Source: Cercis canadensis (Eukaryota; Streptophyta; Magnoliopsida; Fabales; Fabaceae). From it: a stretch of DNA of 64,000 nt. The notes beneath the pieces are model-generated. The model saw only the letters and a program-made list of their open reading frames with translations, had not been told where the DNA came from and did no database searches. Below, in pieces: positions 45,301-58,661 of the stretch. How positions within the stretch are numbered: the first letter of the stretch is position 1; each line of letters starts with the position of its first letter. The DNA lies in NCBI GenBank assembly GCA_003255065.1, contig QAOA01000253.1, positions 55,812 through 119,811 on the forward strand, in the 5' to 3' direction. The position numbers and the translations under genes were made by a program.

Positions 45301-47969
45301 CATTTTATAAAAAATTATGTATTCTAATATAAATTAAATAACTTAATTTTTTAAATTTTTTATAATAACACTAAAATTAATCCTACTGAAATTCATTTAA
45401 TTCAAAAGAAATGTAACGGTAGCGTTCACCTGATTGTTTTCCCACAGTATATTATATATTTGTTAGTAATTGTGATTGATTGATGTGGTGATGTTGAAAA
45501 ACATGCAGAGCAAAAGACAACCGAAATTCTTTTGGGTGTCAGCAATGGCGCCGTTGACGTCCGTTATCTTAGGAAGTCTGCTGGTTTATCTCACGCATGC
45601 CGAGAAGCACGGCGTTCAAGTGGTGAGTGCTGGTAGTATTAGTAGTACTTGCTTCCAAACACCACCCTCTCCCATTATCTCTCTTTTGGGTTTTGGCAAA
45701 CACGGTTAGGGTCTTTCGGGTTCTTGTCACTGGACCAATTTTGAAATAATTGTCCTACAGCAACAACACTCTGCCTTGGACCTGGAATTGGGCCCCACCA
45801 CTAACTGAATCTTTTAAACGTTTTCAGTGGGCCCAGTAGTATGTTGCCCCTTATCTCAATGGCAAAGATTGGACGATTCTGATTGGGCCGACCATTTCTT
45901 TTCAAGCGATTATTATCATTTTCTCTCGCTCTCTTATTTTTCTTTTTGGAATTGAAGTGTTACTATTATCATTAATAAATCCTTGTTAATTTGTTTTACA
46001 ATCTTATCTTTAGAAAGGAATAGAGATCTGATCTGATGTGTTGTGTGCATGTTTATTCAGATAGGACAATTGAAGAAAGGGCTAAATCCACCTTCCCTCA
46101 CGGATCTGGTATTTGTGTCGCCTTATCTAACGACCGCTATTAAAACTGGCGCTGTCACGGGTATCATTGCCCTTGCCGTAAGTATCCCTCATTTTCAGTC
46201 TCCAAAAAGGAAAAAAAAAAATCTCATTTCCTTTATCACTATGGATTGGATTCCCAGGTAACTATAGTGCATGTTATGACACGACCCACCACATGATATA
46301 TGTGCAGAGAATCAGACAAATCCCAACTCTAAACAAGCTCTTTTTAAGAAAAAGAAAAAAGGGAGAATTAGTTATTTCAATCTTAAATTAGAAATGATTC
46401 AATGGATACCATATGGTATAAGTGTGTAACAGAGAAAGGACAAGCTCAGCTCATAATGTTTGTGTAGATGTGGACGTTGAGATGTGGAGGATTGAATTGT
46501 GGGTCATGTGCAGGAAGGAATAGCAGTGGGGAGAAGCTTTGCAATGTTTAAAAATTACCATATTGATGGCAACAAAGAGATGATAGCTATTGGGAGCATG
46601 AACATAGTTGGCTCTTTCACCTCTTGCTACCTCACAACAGGTAATTTCATGAACTCTTTAGGTTAATTTTTCACGCTTCAATCACAACATAAATCAATTT
46701 CTAACAAATTGAAAATTGTTGCAGGGCCATTTTCGCGGTCAGCTGTGAACTACAATGCAGGATGCAAGACTGCAACATCAAACATTGTAATGGCAATTGC
46801 AGTGATGTTGACATTGTTATTTCTCACACCCTTGTTCCATTATACTCCCCTGGTGGTGCTAGCAGCCATTATTGTATCTGCAATGCTTGGCCTCATAGAT
46901 TACCAAGCAGCCATCCACCTCTGGAAGATTGACAAATTTGATTTTCTTGTGTGCTTGAGTGCTTATATTGGCGTCGTTTTTGGTAGCGTTGAACTTGGCC
47001 TTGTCATAGCAGTATGCATCAACTCCCTCTCCACACCCTCTTAGCTCACTTAACTTGGAAAAAATAATGAACTTAATCTGTACTGTTTTTTTTTGGTGCA
47101 TATGCAGGTTGCAATTTCTGTGCTGAGGGTACTTCTATTTGTTGCAAGGCCGAGGACACATGTTTTAGGGAACATTCCAAATTCAGTGGTATACAGAAAT
47201 GTTGAACAATATCCAAATGCCAACCATGTTCCCGGAATCTTAATTCTTGAGATTGATGGACCTATCTACTTCGCCAACTCTAGCTATTTAAGAGAAAGGT
47301 ACACTAGGGTGAAAAATTTATGCTGATCTCTCACAATTAATTTCTGTGATTCAATAAAATTGGACACTCAAGAAAGCACTTTTTTTCTTCATAGGATCAC
47401 AAGGTGGATTGATGAAGAGGAAGACAGGATCAAAGCTGCAGGGGAAGCCAGCTTGCAGTATGTTATAATGGACATGACTGGTTAGTGAAGGATATGAAAA
47501 ATATAGCATAAACATAAAATGCATACTATCTGAAATCAATTAACCTAGTAGAATTCTCAATCTAACTTGTAATGTTCATTTGAAGCTGTTGGAAATATTG
47601 ATACAAGTGGAATAAGCATGCTTGAAGAAATCAAGAAGGTTACTGATAGAAGAGGGCTACAAGTAAATATTTCTCTCTTCTGTTATCTGCCAATTATGTA
47701 TTAAAATTAATGTTCTTGTGGCCAGGTTCACTTTCAAAATGGTTAATTTATTTTTTGTAACCTTCATTTTCCTATGTTTTCAGCTTGTTTTGGTGAATCC
47801 TGGAAGCGAGGTGATGAAGAAGCTCAACAAATCCAAGTTTGTTGAGGAAATAGGACAGAAATGGATCTATCTGACAGTTGCAGAGGCTGTGGGAGCATGC
47901 AACTACATGCTTCATACAGGCAAACCGAACCCCATGAAAGATCAATCAGAAGCTTGGAACAGTGTTTGA
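42354..47969 (+). CDS. Sulfate transporter, group 3 (SULTR3;1-like)
   Basis: Twelve exons (42354-42696, 42894-43101, 43558-43729, 44194-44259, 45509-45622, 46061-46177, 46514-46640, 46725-47011, 47108-47298, 47395-47480, 47586-47662, 47784-47969), all GT-AG, encode 657 residues, the usual size. It is an SLC26/SulP proton-coupled anion transporter. An N-terminal cytosolic part (PDDPLRQFKNQPASRKFVLG) leads to the signature SDLIAGITIASLAIPQGISY, about 11-12 membrane segments with conserved SSRDLAVGTVAV, LSHATIVGFMGGAA and SCYLTTGPFSRSAVNYNAG, and a C-terminal STAS domain (about 525-645) with the loop MDMTAVGNIDTSGISMLEEI, including the potential phospho-site Thr. It is closest in motif content to Arabidopsis SULTR3;1, which has been linked to sulfate uptake into chloroplasts. 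Introns 4 and 5 are long for this family. Confidence 0.96.
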
Positions 47970-49353
47970 GAGTTTTGAAGATCTCGAGAATAACCCTCTT
48001 CATCTCGGCTGAATTAACAGTACAATCTGTTGCATGAGAGTTTGTGAATCATGCTGCAGAAGACAGAGGCATAGGAAGTGAAACATGGGTCTCTGAATTT
48101 CTAAAGTTTGCAGTTTAAGTTGGAGGAAAATCTTCCTATCATAGGCTTATGTATCATATTTGAAGATCTATTCTAATGGAAAGTAATTAATGCAATGATA
48201 GTTGGAAATGGTCCTAAAGAAAATGCCGATCACATGAAATTCAATTTTTTGTTTGTTCAACAATCGAATTTGAATATAATACTCAACTATTTGAATGCCC
48301 CTTAAAAACTACGTAAAATTAAATTATAATATATTTTACATGTGCAGAATTCACTGAAATAAATTTATACTGATTTCATTAGATTTAGTAAGAACATGAA
48401 TCAAATAGAATAATATGGTAACTTTTCCGTTTTTTATTTTCCCAGATGCAATCCTCTGAACTCATTAAAAATTAAGTTGCAATATAAGTTGATAACTGGA
48501 ATCACTCGTAAATTGTTTACGTGGAAGTCAGGATTTTTATTTTTTGTTTTGATTTTGGGGTTAGATTCTAACTTGAGGAAATATCAATTATTTAGTGAAA
48601 TAATGGAGTTGGTAGTGTCGTGTGTTACACTGTTGTGCTAAATAGTTTTCAGCAGCTTGTGGAACTTTTGATGGGAATTCCTAAATACAGAAAATGGGTA
48701 TTGTTTGAATATATTGTACAATAGATTAGTCTAAGAAATTGCGAAGAAAGAAGAAACATAAATCTTTTAGAGTGTGTTTGGATGAGGTATTTATAGAGTG
48801 TATTTGAAATACCAATTTTCTTTAAGGGCAACAAAAGACACCAAAAAGAGCTCAAGGCAGAACAGAGACACTAGGTTTACAAGGTCTATTTTACTGGTGA
48901 AAGTTTTAGCTGAAACGATGTCGTTCAGAAGAAGATCTTGTCGTTTTTCCACCTTGTAGTATAGTCGTCCAAAGACAAAGGTGGTCGTTTCTTTGAAAAT
49001 CAAATCCAAATTCCAAACACTCGGTGTAACGAGTTTGAGGAACGTTTAGCCCACCAATAACATACCTACCTAAGCAGTAAGTAGGCCATCATCCGTGGGG
49101 TTAATGGTAATTATATATTGATGCCGCTAATAAAACAACTCGTTTTTGGTAGATATTAATAAAACAACTTTAATTGGACATTATTGGAGAGTATGAGTAT
49201 CCGAGTATGGTCTGTTCTTTGTTTCCTTCATTTTCTCTGGAAACCTTTTTCTGCGACAGAGGCAGTGATCAGCTTCATTCCCATATCCTTTTATTATCCC
49301 TCTTCGTTTCCGTCATTGGAGCGGTGAATATTGAATAATCCTTCTTCTGCTCA
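47970..49353. other. 3' end of the transporter and intergenic DNA
   Basis: About 200 bp of likely 3' untranslated region are followed by AT-rich DNA with no gene. Around 48772-49020 imperfect terminal inverted repeats (GAGTGTGTTTGGATG on the left, TTCCAAACACTC on the right) may enclose a small non-autonomous DNA transposon. The last 150 bp, with C/T-rich sequence, are probably promoter and leader of the next gene. Confidence 0.4.
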
Positions 49354-51334
49354 ATGGCGCCTATAAAGAAATCAAAAAAGAGTAAAAGGGGAACCAAGAA
49401 ATTGAAGATATCCAAACAGGTGAGCGTGGTTCCTATAGAACCCAAAGCCGGTGACACCGATTGGTGGGATTGTTTCTGGCAGAAAAACTCGGTAACCCCA
49501 GGTAAATTATTTTTCTCTCTTAACCCGAAGTTTAAATAATTTCCGTACTTTCAATTTGTAAACTGTCAATCATCTCGCCATTTAAATGTTTTTTTTTTTT
49601 TTTGGTTATGTTCGTCCGAATCATTTTCTGTTTTTTGTTTTTTCTATTTATTATTATTATTGTTATGTCTGTTCTGGAACTCTTAATGGAATTGCTTCTA
49701 CAATATTATCACAGGGTGATATGTTTTATTAATTAGTGTTGAAATCATAAATTGGCAGTAGCCTCCTTTCTAGAATCCTAGTTGATAAGCATCAGTTCTA
49801 TGATTTGGTTCCTACTTTGATAGTTATATCAACTGCTAAGAAGGTAAAGAAACTATTGGTTTCTACCTTGCAAAATGCGGTATGGCCAAAACAAAACAAA
49901 AAAAAGAACTTACAAAATATGGGCGAATGTGAATGCATTTGCGCATTATGATACCAATTTTTTTTGAATATTTAGATGGATAGAGTGTTTGAAGGTGAAA
50001 TTCTGAATGGAGAAAATTTAGAAGAATGAAAGCTTCAGTCGTTGCCTTATACATGGGGGCAGAGAAAAGAAGAAGTATGGCTAGGAATTTACTACTGAAT
50101 GCATGACTGTTATTGAAGATAGTTATTGAACAAGAGGGAGTATTATGACTTGAACATAGGGTTTTTCTTCCAACACATCCCATTCCTCAATGACATGAGC
50201 TTGGCCTAGTTGGTGACTGTTGCTTTCTTTTACATCTAAATGATATATTCCTTATTTTTGTTTGTATGTCATGATAATCTGATGGATGTGTACAACCCTG
50301 CAGGATACTCAGTACCCAGTGATGAGGCAGAAGGATTCAAATATTTCTTTAGGGTTTCAAAGAAGACTTTTGAATACATCTGTTCCCTTGTAAGGGAGGA
50401 TCTGATATCAAGGCCGCCATCAGGTTTGATCAACATTGAGGGTAGGCTTCTTAGTGTTGAGAAGCAGGTTGCAATTGCCCTTAGAAGGTTGGCATCTGGT
50501 GAATCCCAAGTTTCAGTTGGAGCTGCCTTTGGGGTTGGGCAGTCCACGGTTTCTCAGGTGACTTGGAGATTTATTGAGGCACTGGAAGAACGTGGAAAAC
50601 ATCATCTCAAGTGGCCTGATTTCAACAGAATGGAAGAAATCAAGTCTAGATTTGAAGCATCCTTTGGGTTGCCTAATTGCTGTGGAGCCATTGATGCAAC
50701 ACACATCATGATGACCCTTCCTGCTGTAGAAACCTCAGATGATTGGTGTGACCAGGAAAATAATTACAGCATGTTATTACAGGGAATTGTTGACCATGAA
50801 ATGAGATTTATTGATATTGTGACAGGTTGGCCAGGGGGTATGACATTGCCTAGACTGTTGAAGTGTGCGGCAATTTTCAAACTCTCTGAGAATGGGGAGC
50901 GTTTAAATGGAAATGTAAGAACACTAGCTGGAGGAGACGTGATTAGAGAATATTTAGTTGGTGGATTAGGTTACCCTCTTCTTCCATGGCTTATGACTCC
51001 TTATGAAACTAATGGCATCTCAAGCACTCAATCCACTTTCAATGACAAGCATGGGGCTGCAAGGTTCCTTGCGGTTAGAGCATTCTCGCAGTTAAAGGGT
51101 AGCTGGAGAATCTTGAGTAAGGTTATGTGGAGACCTGATAAGAGGAAATTGCCTAGCATTATCTTGATATGTTGCTTGCTCCATAATATAATAATTGACA
51201 GTGCAGATGTCTTACATGCAGATGTTGCATTGTCTGGGCATCATGATTCAGGATATGGGGAACAGTGTTGTAGGTATGTTGATCCTTTAGGAAAGACTAT
51301 GAGAGAAAATTTGGCCAAGCATTTGCAACATTGA
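49354..51334 (+). CDS. PIF/Harbinger transposase-derived protein (ALP1/EPP1-like)
   Basis: Two exons, 49354-49501 and 50304-51334, joined by a GT-AG intron, encode 392 residues. A lysine-rich start (KKSKKSKRGTKK) suggests nuclear entry. The rest is a DDE_Tnp_4-type nuclease fold: the helix-turn-helix-like AFGVGQSTVSQVTWRFIEAL, the first catalytic Asp in CCGAIDATHI, and the end KLPSIILICCLLHNIIID. The second catalytic position (usually PGS-x-HD) reads PGGMTLPRLL and the third Glu is replaced by Val (AVRAFSQLKGSWRIL), so cutting activity is probably lost. The frame is intact and I see no flanking terminal inverted repeats or 3-bp target duplication, so this is a domesticated host gene. Arabidopsis relatives (ALP1, ALP2) associate with Polycomb complex PRC2; EPP1 is a close sequence relative. 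The role here is inferred. Confidence 0.92.
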
Positions 51335-52160
51335 AAACAATTAAATGTTCATAATGCTTCTGATAATACTTTGTTCATCTGCTCTAGAATTGACTTTTGG
51401 TCTCATTATTCAGGTTGAGTTTAGAGCCTTTTTATTTTATTTACTTTCTTTTTGGGTAAAATTAATATAAACATATTGGTCAAATTCCTACAATCCTCTT
51501 ATTTTGGTAAATGCTACTATTATTATTATTATTATTATTATTATCATTATTAGTAAATCCTAATCCCCATAACAGTGAAAATTTAAATGGTCGCCTTATC
51601 ATTTTTCTCCGAGCTTTATCACAACCATCTGTGGTGGAAAATCCCACGTAGGAACATGCAGCATGTATCTGAGAAAGGAGCCAGCTTAGCAGATGGTAAA
51701 CTGAGGNGCCAGCTTAGCAGGTGGTAAACTGAGGAGTACTGTGAGCTGTGTTATTTGCTAAAAAATCCTGAGCTGCTTTATATCTTCATTCTTAATTTTT
51801 TTTCTTCACAGGGAGACTCCCATTTTAGAGACACAGAAAGGAGCACAATTTTGAAGTTCCCAACACCTAAATCCCTTATATAAACATCTAACACAAAGGG
51901 GAAAAAAAAANAAAAAAAAAAAAAAAAAAAAAAAAAGGGGCAAAAATTCCATCCTAGCGTTTTCTTGGGTTAATGAGGGAGGGCACGACATGTACAGCAG
52001 GATCTTGGGGCTAATAAGAATGCCAGATCCTGTCCTTAATACAAAGAAAAACATGTAGGTCTTGACCCATCTCTAGAAAGGAAAATTTACAAACAAGAAA
52101 GCTAATGTCTCAATATACTTTGAACTATGCTAATAATCTGCCGATAAAATGCTTGCTTAC
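51335..52160. other. Convergent intergenic region with assembly marks
   Basis: It holds the 3' ends of two convergent genes. A (TTA)n run lies at about 51520-51550. A 27-bp segment starting GCCAGCTTAGCAG is present on both sides of the N at 51707 (51680-51706 and 51708-51734, one mismatch). A poly-A run carries another N at 51911. No gene is seen. Confidence 0.7.
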
Positions 52161-55100
52161 TCAATCTCCTTTAGTTGGAGGTTTTACGCACGCACAAAAG
52201 TGTGCTTTCTTCTTCCTTTTTTGGTTGGTTCTCGTCTCACCATAGAGGTAATCTCGTAGAAGGACTCTTGGACTTCGATCAGCAATTTTTGTTTTTCCTT
52301 TGCTTTCTTTTTCATCATCAAGCTTCAGAAGAAGAAATTGCAGTCTTTGCACCTCTAACTGCAGCCGTCCTATCTTTTCTGATCCTCTCCGTGCCTGTTC
52401 TGAAACTCTCCTCCTGCTGACGCTTCCACTCTCATCTGACTCTGTTGCAGGCTTCCCAACAAAGGATGAGTTACCCTCTTCTACACTCTTCGTCAACTTG
52501 CGGTTAGCCTCAAACAACTTCATGATGGCCTCCTCAGTAGCTTCAAGCTGCCCTTTCACAGTACCATACTCAATATCTTTTCCCTTTGTGCTCTTCTCAG
52601 TAATTTCCACCTTCTTCATCAAATCTTGTACAGTAATTTGAAGGTTTGCCAACTTTTGTGCATCAGAATTGAGTTTTTCTAAAATCTTTCTCTTGTTCCC
52701 TTCTTCACGAGGCTGTGTCAATCTCTTTGAGATCTCTAATTTGTCCACACTCAACTCCTTTTCAACTAATGACTCTGCTGAGAGATGCTTACTTTTCCCA
52801 GCGGCCACCTTCTGTACCTTGCCAACTGTGACGCCAATGCTGCCATCCTTATCAGAAGTCTCCCATAACTCGAGCATCTGATCATCAGCCTCAAGAGTTT
52901 CTCTTCGACTTAACCCATATGATGAACATTCAGACGTTTGATCAAGCATGATGTCTTTTGTCAGAACTTCATTCTCTGCTACAGGGATATCTGGCGTTGA
53001 TTTCCCCACCTGTGAATCAGCGAGCAGATACCGATGTTCCTTTCCTTCATCCATTAGATGCTTGCTTGCTTTATTTTCTTGATTCCAGCTAATTCCGGAT
53101 TTTAACTCTTGAACCTCTCTATCCTTTGGTTTGAATTGTTCATTCATCTGTTTAACAGCCATTTCAATTGCATTGATCCTCTTCTGCATGTCTTGGAAGT
53201 CCGCAAGTGCATCTGGTGCCACCACCTGGAAAGAGAGAACATAAGCCACTAGGTGATCTCCTAAAAAAATGCAGTTACAATGGGCAATCAATTGAACAAG
53301 AGAGAATTAATTTCACTTTATCACAAACGTCCAGCCATAAACATCCAAGGAAGCAGCAGCCTACATTTCTACAAAATTCTCAAACACTGAAATACTAAAA
53401 GTAGTTTGTTGTGAAACGTAAATGAAAAAGCGTCAATGAATGAATAAAATCAGAATCAAATACATTAATGTTAGCCTCACAACAGCAGCAATAGCATGAC
53501 CAAATACTGAGAAAATATATCTGTACCTTTGATTCGTCATACTCATGAGGCTTTGTATGTACAAGAGTCTGCATCTCCAGAGATGCGATAGAATCCTTCA
53601 AAGTGCTGACAGCTGGGAAATATGCAGCCAACTGACCACGGAGTGTTCCATTTTCACCTTCCAACTTGCTAACTCTTTCTTTCAGCTGTTCACTTTCGAT
53701 ACCTTTTAAGTTACTTCCACACTCAAGACTCTCACATTCATCAGCTAGCTCATGGACCTTTCCTTCAAATAATGTTTCATTGACAGCAGAAATCTGCAGT
53801 TCAGAATAGAGAGTAGCAGCCTGAGTTTCCCAGAATTCAATCTCATTTGTCCCCTCATGTAACTGATAACTTAACTTCTCTTCCCTTCGTTTAATTTCTT
53901 CAAGTTCTTCACACAGTTGCCTCATTTCAGACTCCAACTTCTGATTTACTTCGCAAAGGCATCCAAGCTCTTCATTCTGACGATCCTTTTCTGAGGATAA
54001 TTTTAAAATTTGATTAGCTTGGTCTTCATGTACCACCCTGGCCTCATCACACTTACTCCTCAGATCTTCCACCATTCTTTGCAATTCTGTTTTCTCAGTG
54101 AGCAAAGCACTAAACATCTCAGCTGCTTCAAACAACTCATTTTCCTTTCGAGACAACAATTCTTTTACTGTTCTAATCTGGCAATTTAATTCATCATTGA
54201 CAGATTCAACTAATTTCAGTTCAACATTTGACATCACGAATGACTCCTTAAGAAGCCTATTTTCCATTTGTAAATCTTCTAATTTGCCCACCACAATTTT
54301 TAATTTCTCCTCAAGGTCATTATTTACCGAACGAAGTTTATCAAGATCTTCACTTAGCTCTTTCAGTGCCAGAAGTTTTTCGAAGACAATGTTCTGGTAG
54401 ATCAAAGAAATATTAGATTGAGCTATTGTCTCATGAATCATCACGCAGATTTCTTCTTCCAATTTACTTTTCTCTTCATCCAGATCTAGAAATCTTCCCA
54501 TCAACGATTTTTTCTCTTCAAACGTCTTGCAACATTCTTCCTGTAAACTTTTGTGAGCCCCTTCCAAGTCTAACAGCTGCTTACATAGATTCTCCTTTTC
54601 AGTTTCCATTACTACCATTCTCTGTTCTCCCTTGCTTATTGTCAACTTCAATTCCCGATTCTTCTCCAATATCTCTTCGACCTCAGCTTGCAATGCCGAG
54701 AATTGGTCTGACTGGATCCTCAACCGTTCATCAAGGGTGTCTCTTTCTGTGACAAGCTTTTCTACTTTTAGTTTCAGCTGCCCAAGGAATGCAGCAAGAA
54801 CTGAATTCTCAATGGCCAATTGCTGGCTTTCAGTGAGAATTGTACCATTATAGTTCTGTGTCTCCTGAAGTTTTCCATGTATGTAGTTCACAAGCATCTG
54901 GTCTTGCTCAATCATATCTTCACACAAATTCTCGCTATCAATGTCAAGAGTCTTCAACACCTGAAGCAGCCCAATCCTTAGTATTCTAAGTTTCTCAGAC
55001 AAAGAATTGATGTCAACCTGCTTCTGAAAGTTTTCATTCTCCAATTTAGATATCAGTCTTTCTGACATCTTGGATGCCTCCAAAAGTCTCTGAGATTCAA

Positions 55101-58100
55101 CCAGAAGGGAGAAGTTCTTCTCCTCCAGATCCTGGATGCATTTCTGCAAGATGAAAATTTCAATTTGAGCGTGTACAGATCTGTCCTGTTCCTCCCCATA
55201 TTCCTTTCTCGTGCAGTTTGCATCTTCTTGTAGAATGTGAATTTGCAATTCCTTATCAGCCAACTGGCTTTCACTCAATTGCACAATTCTGGACTGTTCT
55301 TCCCTCTCAGCATATAAGGAAACCAGTAGCTCTTCTACCTTTTGAAGAGCAGATTCCTTTTCTCCTTTTAGTTCCAAATGCTTTTGCTCCAATTCACTGT
55401 ATTGTTTCTCAAGATTTTTCACAGTTTGATGAGTGATGTTCAACTGTGAAATTACAGTTTCTTTCTCTGAGATCAGACTTGACTTGTCATGGTCAAGCAA
55501 CAGGCACGAATCTTCTAAGCTCTTTGACTTTACCCTTAATCCTTCAAGTTCAGCATTCACATCAAATAGTGAATTCTCCAAAAGGTCGTTCTTCTCTGAA
55601 AGCTCCTCCAGCTTCTCAGTTGTAGTTTGTAACTGAGAAAACAAGGTGGCCTTCTCAGCAGCAAGAGTAGATTTCTCCTCAAGCAGAGATTGGCATGTTT
55701 CTTCTAGCAACTGTACCTTTTCTCTGACACTTTCCAACTCAGCATTCAAGTCTGATAGGGAATTCTCCAAAACAGCATTTTTCTCCAAAAGTCTCTCCAT
55801 GATCTCCAGTTTTTCCAAAAGAGTTGCTTTCTCACTCCTGTTAGCCTCACATGTCTCTTTTAGCTTTGAGTTCTCATCCTGCAATTTCTTCACAGATGAT
55901 CCAAAGCTCTCTGGATCCAAGCCAGTCGACCCAACCTCTTCCATCATAGCGTCATGACTAATATTCACATCGTTGAGCTCCTGCTTAAGACAATAAATTT
56001 CTTGCTGAAGCGCATTTCTTTCATTAACTCGCAGTTCAACCTCCTGTTCAAGTTTCTCTATTGTCTGTCTCAAATTAAATATCTCATCCTGCAAATTGTT
56101 AATTGACAAAGATGAAGACAGTTTCAGCTCATTCAAAATTTTGTTTTCCTCCTTGACCTTCTGTACTTCATCTTCTAAAGCCTGCTTACGAGATTCCACA
56201 TTCTCCAGAATATCAGTCTTATTATGAAGCTCAGCAGCAAGAGACCTAAGCTCTTCCTGAGATTGAGAATGCAAATTCTGAAGAGTTTGGAAAGCAGTTT
56301 CAGCCTCCATGAATCGCAACCGCTCCTCTTGTATGCAAGCCCAAAGCCTACCCAATTCCTTCTGCTTCTCATTAAGTTCTTCACTTTGAGACCCAATCTT
56401 CTGTGCCAAAGACTCAAATTCAGACTGCAGAGTGTGATTTGATGTTTCCAGTAGAAGACATTTCTGTTCAGAATTCTTCAACTTTTCAACCCCATCATCT
56501 ATCTTGTTATTTAGCCTCTGCACCTCCTCTTGGGCATAAGAGAGCTTATGTTCCAAACTGGAAATTATCTCCAAGCACTGTTGATAACGGAGTGCAGCAT
56601 CTCCCTTCTCTTCTGTTAGTTTAGCAATTTCTAACTTCATGGCCTCAATTTCATTTTCAGCTTTACTAGCTTGTTCAGTAATCCTTCTGGCTTCCTCCTC
56701 AGCTGTTACTAACCCTTCCTCCAGTTTTGATAAAGTCTCCAAACACTGTTTATATCGAACAAGGGCATCTTCTTTTTCCGCTTCTACTCTAGCTAGATCC
56801 CGCTTTAGGGATTCAGCTTCAGTTTCAGATCTAAAAGCTCGTTCATTAAGTTCTCCTGCATCCTTTTGAACAGATAAAATGTTTTTCTCCATATCAGATA
56901 TTTTCTCCAAACACTCCTGGTACTGAAGAAGACTAGCTTCCCTTTCAGCCTGTAGTTTGGTGAGGTATTCCTTCAAGGTTTGAACTTCAGATTCAGCATT
57001 GCTTGCACGTTCATCAAGTCCCAAGGAATTCTCTTGTGCACGAGACACTTCTGACTCCAGGTTAGACAATCTCTCCAAACTCTTCTGATACTGAAGCAAG
57101 CCATCTTCCTTTTCAGCTTCTAATTTTGCAAGGGCTCTCTTTAAGGCCAAAATTTCTGTCTCAGCTTTAGTCACCCGATCAGACTCAGACAATACCTGAG
57201 CCCCAGAATCATGGCTCCCATTGTTTTGCCCATTACTCTCCTCTGCGTCACGAAAATTGAGGCCCTTTCTAGCACGCCCTTCTGTAAACTTTCCATGTTC
57301 TCCAGGCATGAAGAGATCATTGAGCTGTTTTAATCCCCTTCTGCTTATAGCAGAATCAGGTTCTTCGGTGAAAGCTCCATTTCTTTTGATAGCATGAAAA
57401 TGAGATGGAGAGAGACCAGGAGCATCCTTCTGCAACTCATCTGGGTCAAGAAAAGCACGTGAAGGATGAGGCATATCAGGAGTACGTGGCTCAGAGTCTG
57501 CAGGAGAAACTGCAGGCAAATCATCTGCCAATACCAGAGGAACTTGGTTAGGAAATGCTTCAGCCATGGTCCGATGGGCCTGGCGGATCACTCCAGTTGC
57601 ATGATCATATCTCTCAGCCAATGCACGGTATGCCCTGTAAAACTCTTCAACCATTTTCATAAGCTCCGGGCGTTTTTTGTAATACATTTCTGCCCTCCTT
57701 GCAAAGGAATCGGCATCTTCTTCGATAAGCTTAATCATTTGCTTCACCTTGGAATCCATATCTGTTCAAGAGGAGAGAATATTATTGCTATAAATTCAAA
57801 TATGTAAAGAAACAGAGAGCATTAAATGCATGTTGGAATGCATGTGTTTATGTAAGAACAAACATGAGTTGGAATCTTCCATGTACGTAAAACCATAGAT
57901 TGACATGTACATGATGGACTTGTGTGCATTCAGAATAACCTTAAAGCAAGTTTACGGTATGCTCCATCCATAAACGATTTGCTATCTTAGATGTAGAAAT
58001 TTGGGCTTCAATAAGTGTACACAGCAAATGGAGGCTACAAGTGAAAAGAAATATGTAATAGAGGAACTGAGATGGTTGGACATTATATACAAACCACCAC

Positions 58101-58661
58101 ACAAAGCGTGCCATGGCCATCATTAAACCAGGAACTGAAAGGATACCCGAGCACATATATGAAAATAAATGCTTGCAGTTGACACATGAATAAAGCGTGT
58201 CATGGTCATCACTAATCCAGGAAGTGAAACTGGAAAGCGTTGACGGTTGAGGCAGCTTATATTACCACGCCAGACATTATTAAGGGCAAAATATGTATTG
58301 ACATTCACAAAGAGATATATGCAAATACTTCCAGTCCAGTATTCCTTGTCATTACAATCTCAGTAAGTTTGAATGACAGCAAAGAAAATGACAAGTAAAA
58401 TGCACAATTAGACTTCCTTCCCAGGGGTTTAATGTCAGAAATAGCTAGTGCATTTCAATCTCTGAAGTTACCACCACTATGTCAAGTCATGAAGACTTAT
58501 ATGTATTGTATATCTTAAACAGAATTGCTACCAAGACCAGAAAGATAGGAGGCATTACCAGTCAGATTTTCCTGGAGCCATTTTGAGTTCTTAGGACTTA
58601 TGTGGCTATCCCACCACCATGAATACATTCTTTTAGAATCTGCGTGGGACACAGCCGCCAT
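52161..58661 (-). CDS. NETWORKED family actin-binding protein (NET1/KIP1-like)
   Basis: Three coding exons (58661-58559, 57761-53527, 53225-52161) encode 1800 residues. Exon 1 holds the start of the NAB actin-binding domain ([19 protein letters not shown]) and exon 2 its remainder ([20 protein letters not shown]), together about residues 12-87. An acidic and proline-containing linker follows, then almost continuous coiled coil to the C-terminus, including four exact 56-residue repeats (about 256-479). The C-terminal part ([18 protein letters not shown], later a basic stretch [19 protein letters not shown]) is typical of NET1 members. NET1A decorates actin filaments and sits at the plasma membrane and plasmodesmata. 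Length fits this family (about 1700-1800). The start codon gives the usual NET1 leader before WWWDSH. A 5' leader exon probably ends at 59395. Confidence 0.96.
56428..57099 (-). repeat. Four in-frame 168-bp repeats in NET1 exon 2 (56 residues, eight heptads each)
   Basis: Units begin [30 protein letters not shown] and [10 protein letters not shown] at exact 56-residue spacing. Fifty-six residues equal eight heptads, so each unit extends a coiled coil without a phase break. The DNA copies are diverged, so the duplications are old. Confidence 0.85.

Noticed and set aside
50240-50303. Start of the Harbinger-derived protein at an upstream in-frame codon in the second exon's flank
   Set aside because: The acceptor at 50303 and the exon at 49354-49501 give a cleaner protein with a basic N-terminus, and the codons 50240-50303 are intronic.
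54098-57807. Many rightward open frames over the NET1 exon
   Set aside because: Shadows of a 4.2-kb coding exon; their Ser/Phe-rich composition is the antisense of coiled-coil Glu/Lys codons.
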